Source of the DNA: Asticcacaulis solisilvae
Lineage (GTDB): Bacteria > Pseudomonadota > Alphaproteobacteria > Caulobacterales > Caulobacteraceae
DNA: 64,000 nt
Direction: 5' to 3'
NCBI RefSeq assembly: GCF_017875235.1
Contig: NZ_JAGGMI010000008.1
Location: 62,001-126,000, forward strand
A program made the translations under genes and the position numbers. Below the pieces are notes generated by a model. It saw nothing but the letters and a program-made list of their open reading frames with translations. It was not told the DNA's origin and did not search any database. Below are positions 10,279-19,089 of this stretch, one piece after another (position 1 is the first letter of the stretch; the number at the start of each line of letters is the position of its first letter).

Positions 10279-10312
10279 AAAAAAAGCAGGCCACCGGGAT
10301 GACCGGCGGCCT
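10279..10312 (-). terminator. Rho-independent terminator of RTX-4
   Basis: Downstream of the RTX-4 stop, the hairpin AGGCC-A-CCGG / loop GATGA / CCGG-C-GGCCT (10288-10312) is followed on the minus strand, after GC, by a run of seven T (complement of the A-run at 10279-10285). Stem, loop and T-tract have the standard intrinsic-terminator form. It indicates that RTX-4 and RTX-3 are separately terminated units. Confidence 0.8.
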
Positions 10313-10339
10313 TTATACTTTATGGCGGTATCTTTTTAC

Positions 10340-13300
10340 TTAGACAAAATATAGATCATCCTTGGTCACGATCGCGCCGCCCGAGATCAGCGCCAGCTCG
10401 AACGCCGCCCCAGCGCCGTCGCCATCCGCGTCCCACCACAGTTTGCCGGCCACGCTGTCCCAGACGAACTGCGCCGCCCCACCCACCGCCGCGCCGCCTT
10501 CGGTGAACTCGGCGTTCGTCAGCGCGTGACCCGCCGCGAAGCCGTAATCCGCGCCGGCGAACACCAGCCGGTCGATGCCGTGGACAAAGTCCACCACATG
10601 GTCGTGGCCATTTTCAGCAATGCTTGCAAAGACGAAGTCATCCGCCCCCGCGCCGCCGCCCAGCACATCATTGCCGCTGCCGCCGGTGAGCGTATCTACG
10701 CCATTGCCACCGGACAAACGGTCGTGATCCGCGCCGCCTTCCAGGCCGTCATTGCCGTCCCAGCCATACAGACTGTCATTGCCAAGCCCACCCGACAACA
10801 GGTTGTTTCCGCTCGTGCCTTCGATCCGGTTGCTGAGCCCGTTGCCCGTCCCGGCCACGGCTTCGCCCGCCAGCAGCAGGGTCTCGACATCGGCCGTCAG
10901 CGCGAAATCGACGCTGCCGCGCACCGTGTCATTGCCTTCACCATAGTTTTCATAGACCCGGTCGCCGGCATGATCGACGACATAGAGATCGTTGCCCGTA
11001 CCGCCATACAGCCTATCCGCGTCGCCGCCGCCATCGAGGCTATCGTCGCCATCACCGCCCCTCAGCGTATCCCAGCGCGCGCCGCCGTCCAGAGTGTCAT
11101 TGTAGTCGCCGCCGTCCAGAAGGTCGGAGCCACCGCCGCCGGACAGGTAGTCCCACAGGCTACCACCTTCCAGCGTATCGTCCCCCCCCATGCCGTACAG
11201 CGAGTCATAGCCGTTGCCGCTGACGATCCGGTTGCCAAGCCCGTTGCCGGTCCCCGTCCTGCCGCCATAACCGACGAGCGTCAGGTTTTCGACATCGGCC
11301 GTCAGCGCATAATTGATTGAGGCAATAACCGTGTCGTTGCCTTCGCCGTAATATTCGCGAACGACGTCATTGGCATAATCGACATAATACAGGTCGTCGC
11401 CCGTCCCACCCCACATGGTGTCACTTTCATAACTGCCCGTCAGCGTGTCATTGCCCACGCCGCCCTTCAGGACGTCGTTCTTCCCGCCGCCGAACAGCCA
11501 GTCATTCCCTGCGCCACCGTCAATACTGTCGGTGCCGGACCACGAGCCCCTGAGGCTGTCGTTGCCGTCACCGCCGGAGAGCGTTGTGGCCGTGGAACTG
11601 TCGGCCAACAGGGTGTCGTTGCCACCTTCGCCATACAGCGCGGCCTCGCCTGCCCCGGCATAGATCAGATCGGCGCCCTCGCCGCCCCAGGCATCGTACC
11701 GGGGCCAACTGCTGTTCGGCGAGATCGTGTCATTGCCGTCGCCGCCGTAGATTTTCGTGCGCGTGTCATCGACGTTGAAAATGACGCCAATATAGTCATT
11801 GCCGGCACCGCCGTCGATGCTGACGCCACCGGCATAGATGGAGTCATCGCCGTCGCCGCCGGAAACCACATCGCCCGAGCCGTTGCCAGAAATGTAGTCA
11901 TGGCCGTCACCGCCGATCAGCGTGTCGGCGTCAGTATTGCGCTGACCCGGGTTTTCACCCAACCCACGCAGGATATCGTTGTGCGCCCCGCCATCGATGC
12001 TGTCGCTGCCCGCGCCGCCCCACAGCGTATCGAGGCCGACGCCGCCCAGCAGGGTATCCGATCCGCCATTGACCGAGTCCGGCCCGTAGCTGCCGTAACC
12101 GTTGTCGCCCCAGACCAGGTCATCGCCGCTCGAGGCCGTCAGGCTGTCATCGCCCATTCCGCCCAGCAGGGTGTCATTGCCGCCGGCGCCGTCAATCGTA
12201 TCGTGGCCGTCCTGCCCGCTGATCGAGTCGGTATAGCCCAGGCCCGTCAGGACATCGTTGCCGGCGGTCCCGGTTAAAACCTTGCCGATACCGAGCTCCG
12301 CCCAGGTCCGCGTGCCATCGGCAAAGCGGAAAGCGTCCATCCCCGCCAGGGTCACCGTGCCGTACAGATCGCCACCAGTAATAATCACTTTGTCGGCCGC
12401 AGGTCCCTGGATGATGCTGTATTCCCCGCGCGACCGGTTGAAGGCGGCCGTATCGACGCCGTCATTGCCGTAGAACAGCCCGCCCGGGCCACCGCTCGCC
12501 AGGATCGTATCATCGCCCGCCCCGCCAAACATGGTGCCGGAACCGATCAGGCTGTCATTGCCTTCGTCGCCGAAGACGAGTGCCCCATAGCCCGTGACCG
12601 TATCGTCGCCCAGGCCGCCATAGACCGTCTCGCCGCCCAGGATCGAGTCGTTGCCATCACCCCCGAACAGGGTCGTCTTGCCGTCGCCGGACAGGTCGGT
12701 CAGCGTATCGTTGCCCTCACCGCCGTCCAGGCTGGAAATATCGCCGCCAAACCAGCCGCTGAAGGTCAACGTGTCGTCACCAATGCCGCCGAGCACTACC
12801 CCGGCGCCGGAGAGATTGTCATTGCCCTCGCCACCGTCCAGTGTCGCCAGCCCGTAGCCGCTCATCGCGTCATCGCCGTTGCCGCCATTCACAGTGCCGC
12901 CACCGGCAAGGGTGTCGTTGCCCTCGCCGCCGTCAATGCTGCCCTTGCCTTCGTAGTCCGACAGCTTGTCGTTGCCCAGACCGCCGATCAGCGTGTCCAG
13001 CCCCGCGCCGCCCGACAACTGGTCGTCGCCATCCAGACCCGAGAGCAGGTCATCGCCGGCCTCCCCCAGCAGCCAGTCGCCCAGGGCCGTCCCCGTCAGC
13101 ATGTCGGCGCCCGCCGTCCCGAGGCGGTATTCGCCCAGGGTGTCGAGGTCGATGATCTGGACAACGCCCTTGTACATGAAGGTTTCGATGCTTGAGAAGG
13201 CCACCCGGCCGTTCAGCATCAGGCCGTCGTCCGTCTTGTGCAGCACCAGTTGCGTCGAATAGTCAGGCGCATAATTCAGCGTGTCATTGCCCAGCCCGCC

Positions 13301-15445
13301 ATCGATCGTGCCCAGGCTCAGTTCGTCGATCAGGATATAATCGTCGCCCGCATCGCCATCGGCACGGCTTGCCGGTGCGCCGTACCACGCCAGCCCCATG
13401 TCGATCGTGTCGTTGCCGTCGCCACCCGACGCCGCACCTTCGGCGATCGCCAACTGGTCTTCACCGACGCCGCCCTGAAGCGTGACGCGAAAGCCGGTCA
13501 GGGTGTCATTGCCCTCGCCGCCTTCCACCGTCGGCTGGTAGCCCTCGTAAAGGCTTCCCCAGGCGGTGATCCTGTCATTGCCGGCGCCGCCATCGAGCAG
13601 AACCGAGTATCCGTAGCCATCCTCCAGGCTGTCATCGCCTTCACCGCCCAAAAGCGTGTGCGGCCCCGGGTCGCTGTAATAGCTTCCGGTGATCGTGTCG
13701 CTGCCGCTGCCACCGTCCAGCAATCCCCCGCCGCTTAGGCTGTCATTACCATTGCCGCCCATCACAGTGGCGGCGGCGTAGGAGGAGTGGATATTGTCGT
13801 TGCCTTCACCGCCGTCGAGCGAGACGCCTCCGCTCAGCGTATCGTCACCGTCACCGCCGATCAGCGTCGCCGCAGCCGCACTGGCCCACAGCCGGTCATT
13901 GTCCTCGCCGCCATCCAGCGTGCCATTGCCTTCGAGCACGTCGCTGCCCGCGTCGCCATAGAGCGCGTCGACGCCCGCACCACCAACCAGGCTGTCATCG
14001 CCATCGTTGCCGTGCAGCGTGTCGTCGCCCTCCAGGCCCAGCAAAGTGTCATTGCCGCCCAGGCCATCCAGTGTGTTGGCGTCCACCGTGCCTGTAAGAC
14101 TGTCATTCCTATCCGAGCCTCTGGTCGGATCGGGACTATAGCCGCCGAGATTATGTGCGGTCAGCGATGCCAGCGACGTCCCCTTAAGTGTCATCACCGT
14201 GGAGTAATCGCCGCCAAAACCGACACGCATCATCAGGGCCGTATCGCCGCCGGTTTCGATCAGTTTCATGAAGCCCGTGCCGAACGGGCTGCCGTCGCCC
14301 CACCACCACCCCGAGCCATTGAGCAAAGCATCGATATCGATGACGTCGCCGCCGTCGCCGGCCGCGAAATCGGTCACCACCACAGTCCCCACAACATAGT
14401 CGAGGCTATAGAGATCGCTTCCCGCGCCACCGGTCAGCCACGCCTCGCTGCCTTCCACGACCACGCCCATGAAGAGGTCGGCGCCGTCGCCGCCGTCAAA
14501 TTCGCTGACGCCCTGGCCGCCAACCGTCAGGACGTCGTCACCTGCGCCACCCCTCAACGTATTGTTGCCGAAGACGTCGGACAGGGTGTCGTTGCCTTCG
14601 CCGCCATCCGTGACGTCCGACCCCAGCCGACCCGACAGATCGTCGTCACCCGCGCCACCGTCGATGCTGTCGTCGCCGCCTTCGCCATTGATCCAGTCAT
14701 CGCCGTCGCCACCGGTGATGGTGTCGTCACCCTGCGAGCCGACAAGGGTTTCCGCTTCGTCCCCGCCGGCGATCACATCACCGGGAGTCGGCGATCCGTC
14801 CGGGCTGAAGCCGACAAAGGCATGGCCGTCCAGGGTCGTCGCATCGACATCCTTCAGGATCATCAGGTCAACGAAATCGTACACGGTGCCTGCGCCGTCA
14901 GAGTCGATCTGCACATGCGTGTCGGCGCCGTCCTGCACCAGCCGGAAATGCCCCGACACGAACGGATTTCCACCGTCATAATTCTGCAGATAAGGCAGCA
15001 TAAGCGAGATGTCGGCCGTGTCGCCCTCATCGGTATTGAAGTCCGTCACCGTACCGCCCCACACGAAACGGTCCGCGCCGGCGCCGCCCGTGACCAGGGC
15101 CGACAGCGGGCCGTTGACATAAATTATGTCGTCGCCGTCACCGCCATCCACGCGCGTCGGCGTCGTCAGGCTATAGGTGTTCACCGAAATATCGTCATTG
15201 CCTTCGCCGCCGGTGATCGTCGCAATGCCGCCGTCGGAGATCGAAATCGTGTCGTCTCCGCTGCCTCCGTCCATGAGGTTCAGGCCAAAGCGGTCCCGCA
15301 GCGTATCGTCACCCTCGCCGCCCCTCAGCGTGTCATTGCCCTGGCTGCCCCTCAGGGTATCGTTACCGCCCAGGCCGGAAACGCTGTCCGCTTCAACGCC
15401 ATCAAAAATGTAGTCGTCGTCCGCCGTGCCGGTATACGTCGCCAT
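10340..15445 (-). CDS. giant RTX protein, architecture twin of RTX-3 (RTX-4)
   Basis: About 1701 aa. I place the start at the ATG at 15445 (MATYTGTADDDYI) because GGGGGA lies seven bases upstream and the resulting N-terminus matches those of the paralogues; an in-frame ATG at 15466 would add seven residues without a ribosome site. As in RTX-3, two ~95-aa secretion-target-like modules sit near the N-terminus (about residues 124-218 and 335-440; VTDFNTDEGDT..GGNPFVSGHFRLVQDG and VVTDFAAGDGGDVIDIDALL). Long RTX arrays follow, then a DAFRFADGTRTWAEL unit, then two VDYAND/VDHAGDRV modules. The C-terminus (GHDHVVDFVHGIDRLVF, LWWDADGDG) is nearly identical to that of RTX-3, pointing to recent duplication or concerted evolution. 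Expected to be exported by a type I system encoded elsewhere. No catalytic domain seen. Confidence 0.9.
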   Translation of the reverse strand: MATYTGTADDDYIFDGVEADSVSGLGGNDTLRGSQGNDTLRGGEGDDTLRDRFGLNLMDGGSGDDTISISDGGIATITGGEGNDDISVNTYSLTTPTRVDGGDGDDIIYVNGPLSALVTGGAGADRFVWGGTVTDFNTDEGDTADISLMLPYLQNYDGGNPFVSGHFRLVQDGADTHVQIDSDGAGTVYDFVDLMILKDVDATTLDGHAFVGFSPDGSPTPGDVIAGGDEAETLVGSQGDDTITGGDGDDWINGEGGDDSIDGGAGDDDLSGRLGSDVTDGGEGNDTLSDVFGNNTLRGGAGDDVLTVGGQGVSEFDGGDGADLFMGVVVEGSEAWLTGGAGSDLYSLDYVVGTVVVTDFAAGDGGDVIDIDALLNGSGWWWGDGSPFGTGFMKLIETGGDTALMMRVGFGGDYSTVMTLKGTSLASLTAHNLGGYSPDPTRGSDRNDSLTGTVDANTLDGLGGNDTLLGLEGDDTLHGNDGDDSLVGGAGVDALYGDAGSDVLEGNGTLDGGEDNDRLWASAAAATLIGGDGDDTLSGGVSLDGGEGNDNIHSSYAAATVMGGNGNDSLSGGGLLDGGSGSDTITGSYYSDPGPHTLLGGEGDDSLEDGYGYSVLLDGGAGNDRITAWGSLYEGYQPTVEGGEGNDTLTGFRVTLQGGVGEDQLAIAEGAASGGDGNDTIDMGLAWYGAPASRADGDAGDDYILIDELSLGTIDGGLGNDTLNYAPDYSTQLVLHKTDDGLMLNGRVAFSSIETFMYKGVVQIIDLDTLGEYRLGTAGADMLTGTALGDWLLGEAGDDLLSGLDGDDQLSGGAGLDTLIGGLGNDKLSDYEGKGSIDGGEGNDTLAGGGTVNGGNGDDAMSGYGLATLDGGEGNDNLSGAGVVLGGIGDDTLTFSGWFGGDISSLDGGEGNDTLTDLSGDGKTTLFGGDGNDSILGGETVYGGLGDDTVTGYGALVFGDEGNDSLIGSGTMFGGAGDDTILASGGPGGLFYGNDGVDTAAFNRSRGEYSIIQGPAADKVIITGGDLYGTVTLAGMDAFRFADGTRTWAELGIGKVLTGTAGNDVLTGLGYTDSISGQDGHDTIDGAGGNDTLLGGMGDDSLTASSGDDLVWGDNGYGSYGPDSVNGGSDTLLGGVGLDTLWGGAGSDSIDGGAHNDILRGLGENPGQRNTDADTLIGGDGHDYISGNGSGDVVSGGDGDDSIYAGGVSIDGGAGNDYIGVIFNVDDTRTKIYGGDGNDTISPNSSWPRYDAWGGEGADLIYAGAGEAALYGEGGNDTLLADSSTATTLSGGDGNDSLRGSWSGTDSIDGGAGNDWLFGGGKNDVLKGGVGNDTLTGSYESDTMWGGTGDDLYYVDYANDVVREYYGEGNDTVIASINYALTADVENLTLVGYGGRTGTGNGLGNRIVSGNGYDSLYGMGGDDTLEGGSLWDYLSGGGGSDLLDGGDYNDTLDGGARWDTLRGGDGDDSLDGGGDADRLYGGTGNDLYVVDHAGDRVYENYGEGNDTVRGSVDFALTADVETLLLAGEAVAGTGNGLSNRIEGTSGNNLLSGGLGNDSLYGWDGNDGLEGGADHDRLSGGNGVDTLTGGSGNDVLGGGAGADDFVFASIAENGHDHVVDFVHGIDRLVFAGADYGFAAGHALTNAEFTEGGAAVGGAAQFVWDSVAGKLWWDADGDGAGAAFELALISGGAIVTKDDLYFV

Positions 15446-16019
15446 AGGCAGGTCCCCCGAAGTCATCGCGTGAAAAATCGTAACGCAGGAAATAATCTAT
15501 GGTTAACACAGTCATATGACACCACAAGCCCGCAATCATGGAGGGAGCGAACTTTGTCACGCTTTGCGCGCGTCGCAACCAAAGCGCCCGGCACAGGGCC
15601 CGTCGCGTTTGATGACGTAGCCCCGCGGAGAAAAGCCGCCTTCCGCTTGAGACCCGAAGACGAAGTCCATCCTGCGGACCGCAAGGAGGTATCGCGGAGA
15701 CGAAGGGGGTCACCGCCACGATACCTCCCCGGCAAGTCATCGCAAGCGATGCACTCACACCCCTGCCGCCTGCAAGGACAGGGGAACTGAAGTTTACGCT
15801 ACGGAATACCTACTGGATCACCCGGCGGATCCAGGGCGATGGCGCCACCCTTTCGCCCCGAAATGCGTGCACACGGATACTGCCACGCGTTCAAGACAAT
15901 AACGTGATATTTCAATCGTCACGATCTAGACTTGCAATGCATCCACAGAAAATGCGCCTGGCGACCGGCCAGGCGCATTCTGTTTGATATGTCAGTGCGG
16001 CGCAGGACCTGCCTTCGTC
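15446..16019. other. intergenic region with an inverted repeat
   Basis: This 574-base stretch contains an inverted repeat with perfect 10-base arms, GGAGGTATCG (15685-15694) and CGATACCTCC (15719-15728), then the small hairpin CATCGC-AA-GCGATG near 15737-15750. It therefore resembles the composite palindromes at 4880 and 59503. The only other recognisable item is the terminator at 15951-15979. Short frames in this stretch look like non-coding repeat DNA. Confidence 0.45.
15951..15979 (-). terminator. hairpin terminator of the beta-helix RTX gene
   Basis: Perfect 11-base arms AATGCGCCTGG and CCAGGCGCATT enclose a 7-base loop. On the minus strand the stem ends in a short TTTTCTG stretch. It lies 40 bases after the stop of the gene at 16020-18533 and is the likely transcription end. 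Confidence 0.7.
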
Positions 16020-18533
16020 TTACGACCCGAAGATGAAGTGGTGCGTGTCGACGTGGTCCACGCCCTTGAGCAGGACGCTGTCCAGGCCGTACTTCAGCAG
16101 GGTTCCCTCATCCGTATCGAAGATACCGATGTCGGCCAGCTTCAGCCCGGTCGCGCGGAAATCGATGAAGTCCTGGCCTTCGAAGCCGGAGATCACGTCC
16201 TTGCCGTCGCCCTTGGCGAAGACGAAGGTGTCGATCCCCGCCCCGCCGCTCATGATGTCGTCGCCGATACCGCCGATCAGCACGTCGTTGCCGTCGTCGC
16301 CCATCAGGTTGTCCTTGCCGTCCTGGCCGTACAGGGTGTCGTTGTCGGCGCGGCCGTAAAGCGTATCGTTGCCGAGGCCGCCGAACAGCGCGTCATTGCC
16401 CTGGAGACCGTAGATCCGGTCCGCCCCGTTGCCGCCGCGGATGACGTCGGCGCCTTCGGTGGCCTTGATCTCGCCGGCCGTGCTAACGGTCGGAGCCGAG
16501 GTTTGCGTCTGGGCGGCGACGGCGCCGATGATGTCGTCCTTGGTGAGGCCGGTGAAGTTCTTGACCGTGATGCTGTCGCCATCGGCGAAGCTGATGACGG
16601 TATCCTTGCCGACGACCTTGATGGTCATGTCGTTGTAGGAGACCTTCAGCTTGCTGATGTCGATCTTGTCGGTATTACCCGAGGACCGGCTGAAGTCGGT
16701 GATGATGTCCTTGCCGAAGCCCTTGGCGTCGAAGACGAAGGTGTCGTTGCCGCCGCCGCCGCTCAGCACGTCATCGCCCTTGCCGCCGTTCAGCACGTCG
16801 TCGCCGCCCGAAGAGGCGCTCGAGGTCGCGCCATCGCCGTACAGGCTGTCGTTGCCGTCGTCGCCGTACAGCATGTCGCGGCCGCCCTTGGCGCCGTTCG
16901 TCAACGATTGCGCGTCACCGTAGATGACGTCATTGCCGTTGCCGCCCCACAGGTAGTCCTTGCCGCCCCCGGCGCCGGCCATCGCGCCGCCGTCGCCGTA
17001 AAGGGTGTCAGCGCCTTCGCCGCCGGTGATATTGTCGTTGCCGCCGGTGACGCCGGCCGTCAGCGAGGCCAGGTCGCCATAGAGACGGTCGCTGCCCGCC
17101 GCGCCGGCCATCGTGTCGGCATTGACGCCGCCATAGACGATGTCATTGCCGTCGCCGCCGTCCAGCACGTCCTCGTGGCGCCCGCCGTCGAGGGTGTCGG
17201 CGCCCGCGCCGCCGTTGAGGGCGTCCTTGCCGTTCTTGCCGTTGAGGACATCGCCGCCGGTGCCGCCGTTCAGCGTATTGTTGCCGTCGCTGCCGTCCAG
17301 CGTGACGCCCTTGACGGGCTCTGCAGGCTTGGGTTCGGCAGGCTTGGGTTCGGCGGGCTTGGGCTCAACCGGCGTCACCGGACCGGTGACCACGTCTGTC
17401 ACAAAGCCTATCAGCTTCGACGACGAAGACTTCAGGATATCAGCGGCGTCGGCCTGATTGGTCAGGATGTTGCTGACGCTCAGCTCGGCGCCGGTGTTCT
17501 TGAGATCGAACAGCAGGGCCTTGCCCGATTTATCCGTGAATTCAGAATCTTTCACCGAAACCTTCGCATTGGCCGCCAGCCAGATGTTCGAAGGCAGGGT
17601 CGAGCTGCCGCCGTGATAGACCGGATCGATCCCCGACACGTTCTCGAGCACCGTATCGGTCGCCCAGAAGCGGAAGTTGCGGGTGTTGCCTTCGGCCACG
17701 GCGTTGATCAGCGTGGTGTCCGTCGACTTCAGGTCGTAGCCGGCGTCGGTATTGTTGTAGGCATAGGTGTTGATGAAGACCAGGTCGTGGACGCCCTCTT
17801 CGGCCGCGAAGCCGTCGCCGTTCCAGTACTTGTTCACCGTGTCGGTGATATTGCCCATCTGCGTGTCCTTGACGACGACGGCATGGACCGTGCCGTCGAG
17901 CTGTACGCCGGTGGCGAAGTTCGATCCGTCGATGTGCTGGCTGTCGCCCGACACGCCTTCGATCAGCACATTGTTCGTGTCATAGCGCAGCGAGACCACG
18001 GCCTTGGCGAAGCCGGTGACGTCGACGTCCTTGATGGTCAGGCCCGACACCGTGGCGTCGGTCGCCGAGCCGCTCGCCAGGTTATAGACGAAGCGGTTGA
18101 TATTGTCGGCGGTCATGTGTTCGAGCGAAATGCCCTCGAGCTTGCCGGCCAGGCGGAAGGCGGTGTTCACGTCCTGGAAGTTCATGTTTTCGAACGTCAG
18201 GTGGCTGGCGCCGTCCAGCAGCTTGAACACTTCCTGGCCCTGGACGGAATGGGGCGTATAGGTCTCGGCGCGGCTGGACACAAAGGTCGCGTTCATGTCG
18301 GCGCCCGACGACGAAACGCCCTTGATGATGATGTTGCCGGCGTCCGTTCCGCCGTGAGTCAGATTGATTGCCTTGTTGATCTGGTAGTCGCCCTTGTCGG
18401 CGATGATCAGGACACGGTCACCGGCCTGAGCCTTGCCGAGGATGGCGTCCAACTGGCTGAGGCTGGTGGCATTGTTGATGCCGATGCCGCTCTTCGAATT
18501 ATGGCCGGTCGGGGAGATATAGTAGTCAACCAT
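16020..18533 (-). CDS. right-handed beta-helix (pectate-lyase-like) protein fused to RTX repeats
   Basis: An 837-aa protein. Residues 1 to about 385 form a likely right-handed parallel beta-helix. It opens with MVDYYISPTGHNSKSG, a start typical of pectate lyase 9-like and mannuronan-epimerase-like exported enzymes, then repeated short strands such as IIIKGVSSSG, HLTFENMNFQD and ATVSGLTIKDVDVTG. A linker with three EPKPA copies (about 395-410) leads into two RTX blocks. Each ends in a serralysin-type C-terminal module (DTFVFDAKGFGKDIITDF and DTFVFAKGDGKDVISGF). There is no signal peptide and the RTX end fits type I secretion. The likely role is binding or cleaving an acidic polysaccharide such as pectin or alginate outside the cell. 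Catalytic residues cannot be assigned from sequence alone, so a structural role is possible. Confidence 0.85.
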   Translation of the reverse strand: MVDYYISPTGHNSKSGIGINNATSLSQLDAILGKAQAGDRVLIIADKGDYQINKAINLTHGGTDAGNIIIKGVSSSGADMNATFVSSRAETYTPHSVQGQEVFKLLDGASHLTFENMNFQDVNTAFRLAGKLEGISLEHMTADNINRFVYNLASGSATDATVSGLTIKDVDVTGFAKAVVSLRYDTNNVLIEGVSGDSQHIDGSNFATGVQLDGTVHAVVVKDTQMGNITDTVNKYWNGDGFAAEEGVHDLVFINTYAYNNTDAGYDLKSTDTTLINAVAEGNTRNFRFWATDTVLENVSGIDPVYHGGSSTLPSNIWLAANAKVSVKDSEFTDKSGKALLFDLKNTGAELSVSNILTNQADAADILKSSSSKLIGFVTDVVTGPVTPVEPKPAEPKPAEPKPAEPVKGVTLDGSDGNNTLNGGTGGDVLNGKNGKDALNGGAGADTLDGGRHEDVLDGGDGNDIVYGGVNADTMAGAAGSDRLYGDLASLTAGVTGGNDNITGGEGADTLYGDGGAMAGAGGGKDYLWGGNGNDVIYGDAQSLTNGAKGGRDMLYGDDGNDSLYGDGATSSASSGGDDVLNGGKGDDVLSGGGGNDTFVFDAKGFGKDIITDFSRSSGNTDKIDISKLKVSYNDMTIKVVGKDTVISFADGDSITVKNFTGLTKDDIIGAVAAQTQTSAPTVSTAGEIKATEGADVIRGGNGADRIYGLQGNDALFGGLGNDTLYGRADNDTLYGQDGKDNLMGDDGNDVLIGGIGDDIMSGGAGIDTFVFAKGDGKDVISGFEGQDFIDFRATGLKLADIGIFDTDEGTLLKYGLDSVLLKGVDHVDTHHFIFGS

Positions 18534-19089
18534 TACGCTTTACTCACACTACTGGAACTGACACACGCGACGATTGCGAATGACGCGTCAAAACACCGCA
18601 CATCGACTTTTACGTGCCCAAAGTTATCCGAAGGTAAATTTCCACCTCAGGAAAATAAAAAATCCATAAGCAAGCAAAATAAGTTATTCAAGAACATGGT
18701 TTACTCAAATTTACTATACTTTATGTCATTGTTTTACATGGACAACCAATACATGGTTTACCAGCATTTACTTTAATTAGCGAAATCTTCCTTATAAAAA
18801 ACTTATCGGTCGGGAGTCCTATTGGCCGATTTTGGCGAAAATGTTTCCACCTTATGACCATTGCGTGGCCATCCCCGGCAAGGCTGGTCCAGAGTAAAAT
18901 CTGCGATCCTCCGCCGTTGCGCGTACGCGGACCCCGCCCACCGGGCCCTTCTGGCGGTGCCAACCTCACCATCAGGGTTTCCGTCCCGTCATGACCGAAC
19001 TTGCCAAGTTTCGCTCGAAAATGATCGACAAACCCGCCAAGCCATGGTGAGACAGTACGGACCCATCCTGTTCGCACGAGAGAAACGAC
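18534..19089. other. AT-rich divergent promoter region
   Basis: These 556 bases lie between two divergent genes for exported proteins. About 150 bases (roughly 18640-18790) are strikingly AT-rich compared with the surrounding GC-rich DNA and contain the direct repeats listed separately. The rest shows no conserved gene. Promoters for both flanking genes are expected here. Confidence 0.5.
18694..18772. promoter_or_regulatory. pair of 22-base direct repeats, candidate regulator binding sites
   Basis: ACATGGTTTAC-n4-ATTTACT occurs at 18694-18715 and again at 18751-18772. All 18 fixed positions match and only the 4-base spacer differs; the starts are 57 bases apart. A third partial copy (ACATGG) begins at 18736. 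Placement in the AT-rich gap between the beta-helix/RTX gene and the LamG gene suggests a binding site for a transcription factor shared by both. The factor cannot be named. Confidence 0.5.

Noticed and set aside
15402-15758. Minus-strand frames upstream of RTX-4 as a small gene
   Set aside because: No ribosome site and basic low-complexity products. The sequence coincides with intergenic inverted repeats and looks like repeat DNA.
15984-18776. A 930-codon plus-strand frame opposite the beta-helix RTX gene
   Set aside because: It is the antisense shadow of a protein with clear domains and shows the same valine/alanine-rich low complexity.
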